This document shows positions 1-13,900 of a stretch of 64,000 nucleotides of DNA, piece by piece. The notes beneath the pieces were generated by a model, which was given only the letters and a program-made list of their open reading frames with translations, did not search any database and was not told the DNA's origin. A program made the translations under genes and the position numbers. The stretch covers positions 8,933,001-8,997,000 of the forward strand of contig OY727095.1 in NCBI GenBank assembly GCA_963402885.1, given 5' to 3'. How positions within the stretch are numbered: position 1 is the first letter of the stretch; each line of letters begins with the position of its first letter. Origin of the DNA: Antedon bifida. Its lineage: Eukaryota; Echinodermata; Crinoidea; Comatulida; Antedonidae.

Positions 1-21
1 TTACATGATTAAATTTGGTAG

Positions 22-212
22 ACAGTTTCTACAAAATAGTGCTGAAGAAACAGTGTAAATTAGGGAAACGGTCGAATTTCGATTCTGATATCTCTTATAA
101 ACTGCCACCCTCGAATTCCCAAAGCATGTTGCTTAACACAACAATAGTCGAAGACCAAAATACACATGAGCGATATTCTTGGATAATATTTCAATTTGAA
201 CTCTCCGAATAA
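22..212 (+). CDS. Possible 3'-terminal exon of an unknown gene
   Basis: An open frame follows a possible acceptor (GGTAG at 17-21) and ends at a TAA at 210-212. The conceptual peptide of about 62 residues is basic at its start (KIVLKKQCKLGKR), then Ser/Asn/Thr-rich, with pieces such as FDSDISYKLPPSNSQSMLL. This composition would suit the cytoplasmic tail of a membrane receptor, but I recognise no family. Any upstream exons would lie outside the window. It may equally be a chance open frame; the call is weak. Confidence 0.22.
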
Positions 213-3200
213 TATGTATTTTATTTTTAGTAATCTATCTGGTAGCTTACGGTGCCTAGACTTATTTTCGGTAATACGATGTATTTATAAATGTGTCCAC
301 ACAAACAGAGTGGTTATTACGGAAGCTCAAAACAGTTAATTGGCCCGCTGGCGAAATGGAGCGAATAGCTGGAAACGAATGGGAAATTATAAAATAAGAT
401 TATTATTTCCCTTTCAATTTTATGAAATAACAAACAGAACTAACAATAAAGAACAAGTAGTTATATTACCAGTAACCTAATCAACAAACAAACAAATACC
501 CGTACCACACAGGGTCTATCCATCCTATTGCATAGTATCTAAAACTCAGGCTTATAATTATTACTACTTTTATTATTAATATCATTTCATTTCATTTTTT
601 TATTTATTCGACATCATGGCCTGGGACCCCAAAAGCAACAGAGTCACCATAACATGAAATGTCTGTGGTCTCAGAAGAACTTAACTATACATAAAATTAA
701 AAATCAATATACAGTTCAAAAGACATTTGAACAGGTACATTATCAATATTAAATTTGATTTTTAAAACTAGGTCATACAATAAATCAATGAATTTGTAGC
801 CTACTGTCGGTACCGTAGAAGTTATTAATTATTATTATTATTATTATTATAAATTAATATTATGTTTTACATAGTCTACTAGTATTTTTATGTATTGAGT
901 TTAAAATTATCAGACTAGCTTTCCAATTATAACATAATTTAGATGTAACCAAATTATTAATGGTATCAGACTATGCAAAACAGATTACAAAAGTATTTAG
1001 GTCTATTACTATTAAATTACCAATTTTAGCTTTCAAATTTACTATCAAAACTAATATTTTTAGGCTTAAGTCTTCCGAAATCAATTACCTGTTTATTTTC
1101 AATCATAATCCCATGGGACATTTGTAAACTGATCAACGAATCTAAAATTAAAATCTAAGGGAGCAAAACATTGTTACCACTGAGCAAACACAATTCGTTA
1201 ATTCGTAGCACTATTTTGATTCGCAGTGGACCAATTATACAGACATGCAGTACAGAACTCTTGTACTACAGTTTTACCAAAAGTCACGGATCATTGCAAA
1301 TACGTCCTACGTTTGGCCTATACTTTACCGTTCTAAATATACCTACTATTGTCGGTGAATTTACCACATTGGTCTTCCGTTCTACTTTATTATTAGAAAC
1401 TTATGTTTTCAATATTGGAACTTTATTGATGTTCTGTAATGATGACGTTTAAAGTACAGTCGAACAAAACGTTTCATTTGTATTTACAAAAGAGAAAATA
1501 ACTTAACCCAAAAAAGAAAAAGAATTAGCAATTAAGTCTAACGAACATTGCTTAATTGCACACATTCTCAGGTTACAAATTACATTATTTTTGTTAATAT
1601 AATTTCTTTCTGCGAGAACATATTATTGCTGTGAAAGCTGTCATTGCAGTTATTAATCATAAACATTATACTATGATAATTTCAAATGTGTTTATTAATT
1701 CATAATATTAAAATCATAATATAATTAAATTCACTTATTAAGTCTATGCTCATTAAAAAGAGAGGTGCAATTTTATTTATTAGCAGTGCTGTCAAATTAT
1801 TATAGGCCTATTTGTTTATTTTACTCAATACTAGACAGAGGTAATTGCAACATTTATTTATGTATTATCCGACCACAAATACATACACACAATGTAGGCC
1901 TGTTGAGAGGCTTACGTGTTTTTTTATAGGACAGAGGGGTGCCATTTATTTTCAATCTTAATTTTTAAGAGAAAATACGTTGAGCCTGAAACATAACTTG
2001 TTGAAAGAATACGTCACAGTTAATATTTACTACGCTGTGTTTAAGTATCCGTTGCACCATTGATAAAATATCACAATAAACAAAAACAAATTAGGCAGAC
2101 AAGAGTCACCAAATAGCTGTAAAGAGTGAGTTTGTTTTATTATTGTTGTGAGCTATGGTTTGATTTACAACCTGATTGGTAACACGTGTGTTGTAGTTGA
2201 ACCTAAGCACTTTGGGAGCTTAATAGTTACTTGAGAAGTTCAGAGGTGAATATACATTTACCATATTTGGTGGTTACATTGCCCTTGGCAATAATTTGTA
2301 TTCATTGTAAGAAGAGTCGAGTTGTGTAGTTTCGCCGAAAGCCCGATGAAACGTCAACCGAGCTATACTTCCGAGGATTACCCGAGCTCGATAACGAAGA
2401 TAACCGAATCAACCCACCTGTCCCGACAAATCTTTTTTCTGGCTAGACTCTTCGTTGGTGATTAAACATTTATAATACATTTTATTTTTATGTAATAGGT
2501 AAATCATAATTTTTATTCCGACCGGAAGTGATTTTGTTTTCAGATGGTGGTGTGGTTGTATGTCCTTCCTTATCACGCCCCCTTAGTTCTTGACAAGACT
2601 TAAATTACCAGGTCAAGGTAGATAATGATGAATCATATGAAACAAAAATAATGATTAATTAAAAGTATTTTACCTTTTTGTCTGAACCGTCTCTTTTGTC
2701 TTTCTTTCGTTACATAATTTACTGGGGATGAAAGTTCAGCACAGTCACCATCAAGTCACCATCAATAGGCCTTGTATTATTACTGAAAAAAAAATCATAA
2801 AATGCTATGATTAAATTATTTTTGGGTAACAAAAAGTTAATGACCGGTGCACAACAATATTATGCGCATTCTGAATGTGGGTAACAAGAACCGTGACTAA
2901 AATTAAAATCGTACACTTTTCGTTATAAACAACAGCAAATTTTTCTTCCTCGGATTTTGATAATTCCTATATTTTCATAACACATTTAGGCCTATTTCAT
3001 ACTGATAAAAAAAACACGATACATTAACATATGAACATTGATGTCAGGATCATACTATAAGTGTGAAAGGATCCTTATGTTTTATGATAAATATAAATAT
3101 TAAGTTTCTTATAATTATTGTTATGCTTTTTCAATCATAAACAAATAACCGTTACCATGTGAAAATAATTGAAGCTAATTAAATAATAAAACGGGTTTGT

Positions 3201-6200
3201 TTGTTTTTGTTTTTAAAATCTGAATCTGTTGCAAACCTCTTTTTTTGTAAATTTTGTTCTTTTATTTATTGGTGATATAATGTATAAATTAAAATAACAA
3301 ATATTTGAAAAAAACCCCAATTTTTTCAAAATTCATAAAGAAATCTCAGCATTAATAAACATTTTACTATTTATCATAAATAAAGCTATTGAATTTATAA
3401 TTGTCCAATTATCTTTATTTTTCAAAGAACAGACATCTTTGTTGTAGTAAATTCATTTTTAAATGCCACTTTACAAATCCCGTCATTACCGTCGCCTACT
3501 GAATAAAACACGAACGTGTTTTCTGTTTAGAAAATAGGGATTGGTCTATGGAGCCGCAAATCTTCTATCTCATCAGACAGGGTATGGCAGAAACATGCAA
3601 TTAGACACCATCATCTCGACTGGCTTACATATACGTGCCTAAAATCAACCAATAAAACTAACGGTTTTTAAAGGAAGTTGTTAATTTAGAAGTTTTCTTG
3701 GGAGATTAATAACTTGGTGAAAACATGGTAGAGCGTAATAACCTCTAGGCCGCATAAAAGACCAACATGCCGGGCCTAAAGTATGACAAGTAGATCGGAA
3801 GTATTAGATAAGAAGCTACAGAAAGACCGAATCACACCTGCATTGTTAAGTAGGATGGGAACTACCTTTCGCTACGATTAAACCCCCATGACTAATACAC
3901 TCACACAATCGGTAGACTTGCTTGACAATTCTACATAACTATAATTATCTTACTAATTGTCCTTTAGGTTTAATTAGAGTTTTCCGACAAGGTCATTATC
4001 CCTATGGAATTCCGATTGCGCAACAGAATTCTACAATGTATAAATTAAAAGATCATCGATTTAGTTTAAGCCTATTTAACGGTATTTCTTGAAATTCCGT
4101 AAACTCTGATAATTACGATGGACTAAACAAAAACTTTAGTTCTAATTACTTAAAGTTAAGTCTCTACTTAAACTTTTTTGTCTTTGGTAAAATAAATGCA
4201 ATTGTTTTTCAAAGGGCCCGCAATAGGATTGACATAAAATGTATACACAACAGTGTTTATACCATGCGGTAAAACCCTTTTGGTCGGACGGATTTCGGTT
4301 CCTTTTTCGGCATCGACAAAATAATAGGCCTAGCTACTTGAAACTTATGTTATACAGTTGATGTATAGGGTATTACGTTCTTATATTAAATTAACAAAAC
4401 ACTATACATATCAACATACTATGTTTGTATGCCTGTAAATCAGTCGTGATGTTTGGGCGATATTATCAATTCTAACATTCTGTGTCTGACAATCAAACAA
4501 TGTAATTCTAGTTCAGCTCACATAGCTGGGATTTTTATAATAGGCCTATTAATGAGTCTAAATAATCGTTTTTAAATATTCACACATTTAGTAATGTATC
4601 ATCAATATAAATAGGCAATTTTAACGAAAATAACGTCTACTGCATATCATGAATACTGAAAAACACGATTAAAGTAATTTAAAGATACATCTCTTTTTAC
4701 GGTTATAGGCCTTTGTAAAAGTTGACTGCCAACTATTCAAAATATGGTTATTTAACGTTAAAAGAAAATGGAAACCAGATTGTTTTGGTAATGTAACAGA
4801 AAAATTGAAAAAAAATAAAATCACCAAAATTAAATTAAAAAAATTATTTCTCAAGAAAATACAAAATAATAATAATTGTTATTCTGTCAAAAAGATCGTA
4901 TTATAAGTAAATCTTTGATTTTGGAGTACTAAAAACGGATATATTTCGACATCCCCGTGTATTTAATTCATTTTTTGCTGTTGATAATCTACGTTGTGTT
5001 GCAAGTGTCAAATAGTATTTAAAATTCAAATTATCGGATTTTAGGAGCACATCTTATAACTATACGATTTTATATATAGGCCTAATAGCAAATGAATGAA
5101 TTTCAACGATTTTGAATATTTACCACTTAAGTTCCGAGTAAAGACAATCCTGATAAGCTTAATTATGATAATCACAATATAATTGAGTACTTAAGTTGCA
5201 TCCCTCATAAATTTACATTTCTGATTGTATTATTTAAATATAATACGTCACATTGCTTAATAATACACCCTATTAACACATTTAACATATTTGGTTTATA
5301 GGCCCCTATAATGATGTGATGTATTTTTATAATGGACAACATTTTTTCTATGAAATGCCAGAGAATTATCATTTTATGTTGGTTTGTGACGTCACATATT
5401 TATTTTCATCGGGTGTTGATAGCATAGTTTATTTGTACTGATCGATTTATACATTAATTTGTATTTATTATTAGCATTTTTTAACATGTGGTTACCGGTA
5501 ACTATAGGTTTAATAATTCACAGTTATCTCAAGATTTACAGCGGAGATTATATTTTTAACACGTTTAAAACATATGTAGTATTATTACATTATATAAATG
5601 GGGATTACTGGAATTAATATTGGTCACACTATTTTTATAATTCAATAACTCTTTCAATCATATAATTCAGCCTTTATTTTAACAAACTGCTTCCTAATAA
5701 ACAAATCAATAATTTAGGCTACCGCACGCAACAACAAAACCCATTTAGACTAGTCCAGACAAATTACAACACAAGTACATACAATGGAATAGGGCAAACG
5801 TAACTTAACACACTACGAACATAGGCCTAGGGAACCAACAACTTACAGCTTGTAGCTTAAAAGACGTGCGGATTTAATTTACAAGACATTCGTATCTGTT
5901 TTTTTTAAGGTAAGACCTCTGTTGTTCAAATAATTCATGAAAATGTAAATTATTGATAGGCCTAATAATTATCCATCCATATTAAGAAACAAAATTAACC
6001 TTTGAGTTTAAAATCTAATTTTTTAAATGGTTTCATCGAAAGGGTAATAAAAATACGACATAGGCTTAATGCGTGATCTAATTAAACGCCTTCAATGTAA
6101 TGACATTCATTAACCAATTTTCATAATTTGATCGTCGTTATGTCACTGAAGAATTATAGAATATTACCTCAAGTAGGTTGGTATGCCTTAGAACAAATTT

Positions 6201-6667
6201 CAGGTATCCATTTTTGTTATTGGTTTGATAATTTATAGAAATATGTAACGAGCGTATTTCTGGTCCTGCCCTAGTGCGTCGTAAAAGTAATCTATCGACT
6301 CAAGCTATAATCGTACTAATAACTTAGGACTAGTATTGCAATAAAACCTGATTCGTTTAACTTGGAACTTGGCGTTGTGTTTCATACATGGGAATTAAAT
6401 GGAACGAGAACATCAAATCAAATTATAAGGTGCTCTAACTATCTTGCTCCGTGACCTCGTTAATGTTATATCAATAGGACAAAAAACTTGATTCCAATGG
6501 AAAACCATACGGCCATATTGTTTGTTTTATTTTATTTATGTATCTTATTGGCCTAAATATTATGTTATAATAACAATAACAGTCACACAAACTAACCATA
6601 GGCCTATGTATTTTGTAAGTACGCCGTTTGAAAAATGAATTTCCAACATATTCTATGATGGACCAGA

Positions 6668-6966
6668 AGTCACACTAATAAGCATAAGTCACACTAACAA
6701 ACATAAGTCATATTAACAAGCATAATTAACACCAAGAGACAGAAGTCACACCAAGAGACAGAAGTCACACTGAGAGACAGAAGTCACACTAACAGACATA
6801 AGTCACACTAGCAAACAGAAGTCACACTAACAGAAGTCACACTAACAAACAGAAGTCATACTAACAAACAGAAGTCATACTAACAAGCATAATTCACACT
6901 AAGAGACAGAAGTCACACTAACAAACAGAAGTCACTTAACAGACAGGTCACACTAACAGACAGACT
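6668..6966. repeat. 19-bp tandem repeat (minisatellite)
   Basis: About 15 imperfect copies of a 19-bp unit close to AAGTCACACTAACAAACAG lie head to tail, with variants (GAGACAG, AAGCAT) and two shortened units. It ends about 0.8 kb upstream of the putative cytokine promoter. The copies touch one another without spacers, so it is not a CRISPR array. Confidence 0.9.
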
Positions 6967-7685
6967 AAAAGATATAAATAAATAAACTATACCAATAATA
7001 ATTCTCACATGATCTAATTAATTAAATTAATTATTCCCGACTGCTAGTGCATTGGAATAAGGGCTTTCAGTAAACACTATTTTTTAATTGAAACTGTTAT
7101 ATTTTTTATATAATCACTGAGCCAGTCAACTATTCGTAACATAAACCCACATAAAACATAGCAATTTCCATTTTCTCCTATCTTCAGCGTAAAAACCCCA
7201 AACACGTACTAATTATAAAGACATTATAATTAACATAGATGAATGACATTACGATGTAAAATTAACATCAATAATCCGAATACTTTATTTTCAAAGACTT
7301 CCTGTGCTTAGAAACAAATGAACAGAGGACATATTCTAATGAAATGGCTATAAATTTCATGTTCACACCTTTTCTTGTATGATGTGGTACTAATTGCAAT
7401 AACCTATCAGAGCGATTAGTGGGCGGAGGGATTATCCAGAGATACACCATAAGCGTCAGTAGAAATCAGGCCTTAACCATTATCATTATTATTTAATAAA
7501 CGTGTTTTATTGACCTTTAATGTTAGAAATTATTTTGTATTGCATATTCTTAACTAACCAGAATAACCGCTTATTGTTTTTCAAACACATTTGTAAATGA
7601 AATTCATAATTGATTGAATATGTATCTTTCTGTCTTGCCAGTCAATCAAAACGTTCGATCACAGCAATGAAGTTTCTGGAGGAGG

Positions 7686-7757
7686 TGACGTTTACAGGGA
7701 ACTGGCCAATCACGACGCTCGGATCGTTGACCAATGATTTTTGCCGACGTATATAAA
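7686..7757 (+). promoter_or_regulatory. Putative core promoter of the cytokine-like gene (TATA, two CCAAT boxes)
   Basis: A TATATAAA box is at 7750-7757. Two CCAAT pentamers are at 7706-7710 and 7731-7735, and a CRE-like TGACGTTT is at 7686-7693. Transcription would be expected to start near 7780, giving a 5' leader of about 120 nt before the ATG at 7902. A focused TATA promoter suits an inducible gene. Transcription-factor use is inferred from motifs only. Confidence 0.7.
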
Positions 7758-7901
7758 TGGTTTTAAAACCATAGCTGCTGAGTTAACTCATACAAGCAGA
7801 ATCAGAAGCGTGTATATCATACGGATATCATTTTCGGCAAATAAAAGAGTAATTAAGGACAAGGAATATACGACAGTCGGAAACACTTGAAATTACTGGT
7901 T

Positions 7902-10900
7902 ATGGCTCTGATATTAAGTAGTATTCGACGTTTTATTTGTAAGTAGCAATATAACATTGTTTCGTATTATTGTTTGCTTATTTATTTTCTTATGACATCT
8001 TTGATATGTTAGGTTAAGTACCTGGTTGATCTCGTAATCTCACAGACTAAATTTAACAGCGCATGCTGTGAATTGTGCCATATATAACTTTTCTCCTTTT
8101 ATACAAGAAATTAACTTTTTTCCCAAGATTCACTAACATTTCTAATTTTCTTTGCATTTTTGTATATATTATAGCGCATTTTTACTTTTATCTTTCTATT
8201 TTCTTTTTCTTTGTCTATATAGTTATGATATTGTTTAGTATAGTTATACAATTGGCAAAGTCTGCTCCAACGTTAACTGTGTCCCATTTATATTCGGCGA
8301 TGCGGGAAGAGACAATGCACATGTTTCGGGAGACATTTTCGACATATAGTCAGTTTGTAAGTTCAAATCCATGTATCTTCAAATCCATGTATCTATATGT
8401 AAATGTATCTGTTTTGTTGCATAAAATATTGTTGTCATTGTCAAATTTTGCATGCATAACGTAACACATAATGAGCGTATATTTACCAGGAGGTCTAACG
8501 TTAATATTGCAACTACTTAAAAGTTTGGAAGTTTGGTAGCCAAATTCAACAGACATAGAATTTGGGAAAGAAAGGCACTGCAATTATTGAATTATTCAAC
8601 TTGTAAAAACAAATTGGTGTCCTTATGGTTGGGCTTTAAAATTAATCTTAGAATGAAGGCTAGGGAGTGTCAGAAATGAGGTACACGAGAATTTTGTAAA
8701 AGATCGAAGCAAAACTACTGTAGTCCAGGCTCATCTGATAGTAAAGTTGTAGGCCTGGTAATATTATTTACTACATACTATTATGCATATATCTATACTA
8801 TAAGTATATGTTAAAAATAATTCCAAGGTTGATGTTTGTAAACAGTAGAAATTTTAAAAGGGGTTATTTTTGTTTTGATTACTTCATACCCATAAAATTG
8901 TTATAAAATCCAATGGATTATGTGTGAACCCGAATTACCTTTGCAAACTATTCAACGGGTAGCAGAAATTCATTCAATTGATTGTTCACTAGTTATCCGT
9001 AGTAATAAAAATTTGGGACACATGAATGACTGGCTTTAAATGTTAACTAGATTTCATTGTAATCTTGTATTTGGCAGTATTATCATTTTGTATTGCCGGA
9101 TGTCCTTTCCTATCCAACCGACAAGTTTAGAAAAAAAAAGATCAGTCCGGATAATAGAAATATCATCATTGTTAGTATTCAAGCAATTATTTCCCGTAAT
9201 CAAAGTGATTTTTTTGTATGTATGTGTCATATATACTCGTCAAGTTTCTTGGCTTGTTTCCAGAATTGCGGGTAAAAATGTACGAAGACCACGCTTATGA
9301 TAGTAGACAGGTCGGGACTCTCCCGCGGTTCTTCTCCACTGGGCTAGGTTGAAGGCGCACCGGTGCGTTAGGCTGTCGGATGCTCGACATTAATTCAACA
9401 CGTTTTATGTTATTTTAACAGATAGTACTTAATAAGCTGTTGTCTGATTCGAATTTTCAACAGCCTAATCATTTATGACCTAGACTTTCCCATCAGACGG
9501 CTAACTGGTCTGTTTTATCTATCCGTTGACCTTAACAGTGCAACAAATATTATATATTTTATGGAATAATTGTATTAAGCACTCGATAACAGTGTTATAT
9601 TTTATTTATAGGAAACGTTACGGGTTGGCCATACCATGAGTTCCAATTGGTATTTGACTGGTCTTCCGAATCATTTAAGTTGGACATACGCACAAAGGCA
9701 CGCTGCAAGTGTAAGTAGACAAATCGATATTATGATACTTTAAATCTGTCTAGATATACGCTAGTACTAAGTCGCCATAGTATTTAGTAATTGGTCATTA
9801 CTGTAAAGGGATGAAGGAGGGAAGAGGAGAGAAGAAGGTGAGAAAGGGAGAAGAATGAGGGAAGAGGAGAAGAAGAAGGAAAGGGCAGGGAGGATGAAGG
9901 AGGGTAGGTGAGAGAGGATAAAAAGGGAAGGGGAGGGAGGATGAAAAAGGGAAGGGGAAGGAGGATGAAGGAGGGAAGGTGAGAGAGAAAGGAGGGAAAG
10001 GGAGGGAGGATGAAGGAGTAGAGAAGTGAGGGAGGTAAGGAGAAGGGAAATTAGGGAAGGTGGGGATCCTATTTGCGGCAAAATATATTCACCAGTTATT
10101 GAGAATATAATGCTTATATTTTTTTTAATACATAATGTAATGATAGGTCTAATAGTAATTACGGACTTATTATATAGATTAATTCTTAACTATATAGCAC
10201 AACTTTCAGTCATTGAATGCAGACAAACAAGACAATACATATAGAAATGACGTAATGTACGAGCCATGTCTTATTACAAGGGAAATGATTTCAGTACGAG
10301 CATGTCCACTGTCTCTGCACTAATGTGAAATCATTTATGTATTGTTATTAAATACATTTGGGAATTACCAAATTACTGACGAGTAGAAGTAAACATCAAA
10401 CAATGTAACATATCTTTAATCTTTACAAACAGTAAATTTCTGTTCAGCAGTTCAAATTAGAGGCATATTATTGCACTATTCCTTTTAATGGTTTTCCCAC
10501 GACCTAACAGTTTTTCAATCCGGTACTTTTGTTAAAAATATATCAGTATACTACTTGACAAGATTGTTATGATTTTGGTTGATTATCATTAACAATTATT
10601 TAAATTACAGGTCTTATACCAAGAAGGGAAAATAATAAATTTGTCATGTTCCCTAAATTATATTGTGTTATTAAACAACAAGTAATTAATTCTTGAATAA
10701 ATACTATTAAGTATTAATCTGTCAAAATTACTCCTTAAAAAAAAAGACTTTTTAGGCCTGTTTAGAATTTCCAGAACGGCAAGTTATTTCATCTTCACAT
10801 GCAGTGTTTACTACACTTGCATGAAAACAGGGTATTAAATCTTATCCCAAATTCTAAAAAAAGACTTACGAATTTTCTAAAATAACTTTTTACCTATTTC

Positions 10901-13900
10901 TGGTACCATTTGCTGCAAAATAACTTACGTCACTTATAGTTAATTGACTATGGAACGCATCCGATGACATAATAAAGAAGCTTAAAATAATTGTTTTTTA
11001 TACACCGCTCCATTTATAATGAATTTGTTTTTCTTGCTTTGTTACCAGGAAGCAGATGTCCTTGAAACTCATGTTTCAAATCTATTAATATTTGAACGTG
11101 CATTAAGATATATGGAAGCCGATGAACAAACGTACTCTGGTTCACATAGTTTTAGAACAAACTTTCGAGCAATTCGATCAAAACTAAACACCTTGATAGC
11201 AGGATTGCAACATATAGTGAGTACACAATCATTTCATTTTAATGTATAATTAGTTAAACCATGGAGAAATAAGTTAACTTATTTCTCCATGAAAATTTGA
11301 AAATTTCTCTTCCTAATTTGGAATAATCCTATTAAGGGGACACTTACCATGAACCGAACGAGGAGCAAAGATGTTTAACAATATACGACCAACCCCTATC
11401 AAGAGACACGTCCTATTAAGGGGACACTTTTGGTCTCAAATGCGTCTTCTTAAGGGTTCTACAGTATCATCATATGACTATATTATTAATATGCATCAAT
11501 ATCACAATTTGAACGCGCGCGTTGATAGTCTCTGACGTATGATTATTTATAATCTGACGTATGACTTCATAACCTTCCTCAACACCGATTGGTTAAATCC
11601 ACTACTGCGGCACTGCCTAACAGGTTGAAGTATTACGACTAATAATCATAGACTGAACAATTAAACGTCCAATAAAAATAGAGAAAAGAGTGAAATATTT
11701 CACTCTATGGTCAATAATTAATTAGTCCCCATCTTTAAAACAAATCGTAGTATCTTAGCGTTAGCATATCCCACTCTATGAATACACACGGGCGCTAACT
11801 AGTCAACACGTCGTCACAAAGCCGTGATTTAGTCCAGTTTTTGTATTTATAGTACGAAAAGGATATCAAATTAATGGAGTAAAGATCCGTGCGTAATCTT
11901 AATGTCTTAGATGTATCATGGCTTAATTATAGAAATATCTTAAGTGGTATTTGATTAAATCGTCCAAATGAAACTACTACAGTAAATTCGGATTGAATTT
12001 CTCATCCAGATCCGTATCACGATTAGTACGCGACGTCAAACAACCAAAATTCATAATATCACTGACCACCTATCATGCAATTCAGGATGAACTCAATAGT
12101 TCGTTTATTCTAGTTCTAATAACAATAGTTGTATTGTATGCACTGTCGCTCAGTAAAACGCAATAAAATACTTGTATAGTTCGGTGATGTTTAATATTGT
12201 CGAACATAAATAATAAAAAAAGAAGCCAATATAAACGTCGATTGTAGCAGCCACACTTTTTATATCAACATTTCTGTAATGTAAACCAAATCATTTTTTT
12301 TTTAAATAATAAAGATACATAAATGATTGATTGAATTAAAAACCCATGGAGATTTTCCTCCAAAATACAATACTCGACATTCAATTCAATTCAATTAAAA
12401 ATTCTTTAATCATCCCACACGGGGCAATTCACCGGGTGGTTTAGAGGTTGTTATTTTCCGTTAAATTCATATAATAAATTGCTATAATAAAACATAAACA
12501 TGATTTATATAAATAATTTTGCCCACGCTTTTCATTCCTTTCTTTCCATCAAAGGGTGTAACGTTTTACTTCCACTTTTGACACCCCATGCAGGGTATAT
12601 AAAAACTTTCTATAACGCCTAATTAATAACAAAAATACAACACAATACAAACATTTCCGTTCTACCCCTACAATTTTAGCAATTTAAAATATGCACTCAG
12701 CGTAATAATAAATTCCATAAAACTAGTAACAACAAGTATATTAACTAGTCTCTGGAAGAGGTCATCCATATAAAATCAAAACAATAAAAATGTTAGTATA
12801 ATGAGTCAGCAATTGTGAAATAGAATTCAAGCCGATTACGACAACTCTGTCAGTTTGCAGCATCGGTCGTCGAATTAGCTACAATGACATCATCGCAAAA
12901 AACACCAGGCCTCTAAATAGAACCCCACATCACTCAGTAAACGGAAGTGGAACGCCGAGCCCAGCGCCGAGTTCTTGTTATAATCACGTAACGTTTCTGC
13001 CACACCGGCCTAGAGAGTATTAGGTCTATGTCACTGGTCACTGGGCTTATACTAGATCAATTATCCGTTAGTTTATTAAACTAATAATTTTAATATTTTC
13101 ATACATGTATATATTATTGTTATCTATAGCGTTTATTAAAGGTTATGTTCGTTATGCAATATACGTGGGATAACAAGGTCCATCTTCAACGTAATAATAA
13201 TTTGCTTTTCACACGTGCTCTCTCGGTTGACTAATAGATCAACCCACCAACCGTTCAAAAACAAAAAAATTATCTAAAAATCCTAGATTATAGAAAACAA
13301 TGATTGCAAAATGTCTTTATAAATTATACCTTATTAAATAACACTGACTCAAAGGTAATTATTCTGATGGTGGTATTTGAGTCGGATTAGCCAAGTATTA
13401 TAAGCAGTGTCGTGTTTCTTGGGCAAATTAGTGGAATGCGGATCTGTCGTCATTTTGACGGAATTTTGTTTGTCAACGAGGGTTCCCACCCTGCCATGGC
13501 ATTTCCGATTAAGCAATATCTGACATTGACTATATATTCCTCCATGAAAAGATGCAAGAGTTGCTCTAGGCTAAATGAACGGGATGGCTTTGATTTTCAC
13601 CTATTAAAAACATTTTGAAATTGCATTAAATTGTATACATAGTAACGCACAAATTAGCAGGCCTTAGAATGTGATAAAATTCCCACTCCAGGAAAACATC
13701 AGGGATGGCGATTACAAATGATAACCTACGCTTATGCAATAAGCCACTATTTCCTTTTGTGGTAGACGTAGATATCTATAATTAGGCCTAATTGTTGGTA
13801 ATACATGTGGTTGAAGAAGAAGCGTTTAAAAAACAAACAGATTACGGTAAATAAACCGCAGGTTATGTACCGAACATGGATGGATAAAAACTGGAATGCT

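Larger units (their letters stand above)
1..7700. other. Gene-poor left flank
   Basis: No gene can be firmly supported here. The sequence is strongly AT-rich with short, scattered open frames. Two weak items exist: a possible terminal exon at 22-212 (plus) and a more GC-rich open stretch at 2330-2446. The rest holds ATT microsatellite runs near 830-850, many copies of the octamer TAGGCCTA, and the minisatellite at 6.67-6.97 kb. Confidence 0.6.

Noticed and set aside
1171..1452. 93-codon plus-strand open frame
   Set aside because: No splice, promoter or family support, and the composition is like random AT-rich DNA.
2330..2446. GC-richer open stretch starting FRRKPDETSTELYFRGL
   Set aside because: It follows a possible AG and is open to a TAG, but another frame is equally open and the sequence recalls retroelement tails; I cannot support it as a gene.
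6668..6966. Possible CRISPR-like array
   Set aside because: The units abut one another with no unique spacers, in a eukaryotic genome; it is a minisatellite.
9767..10081. Minus-strand Ser/Pro/Leu-rich 104-codon frame
   Set aside because: Low-complexity translation of the purine tract inside a cytokine intron.
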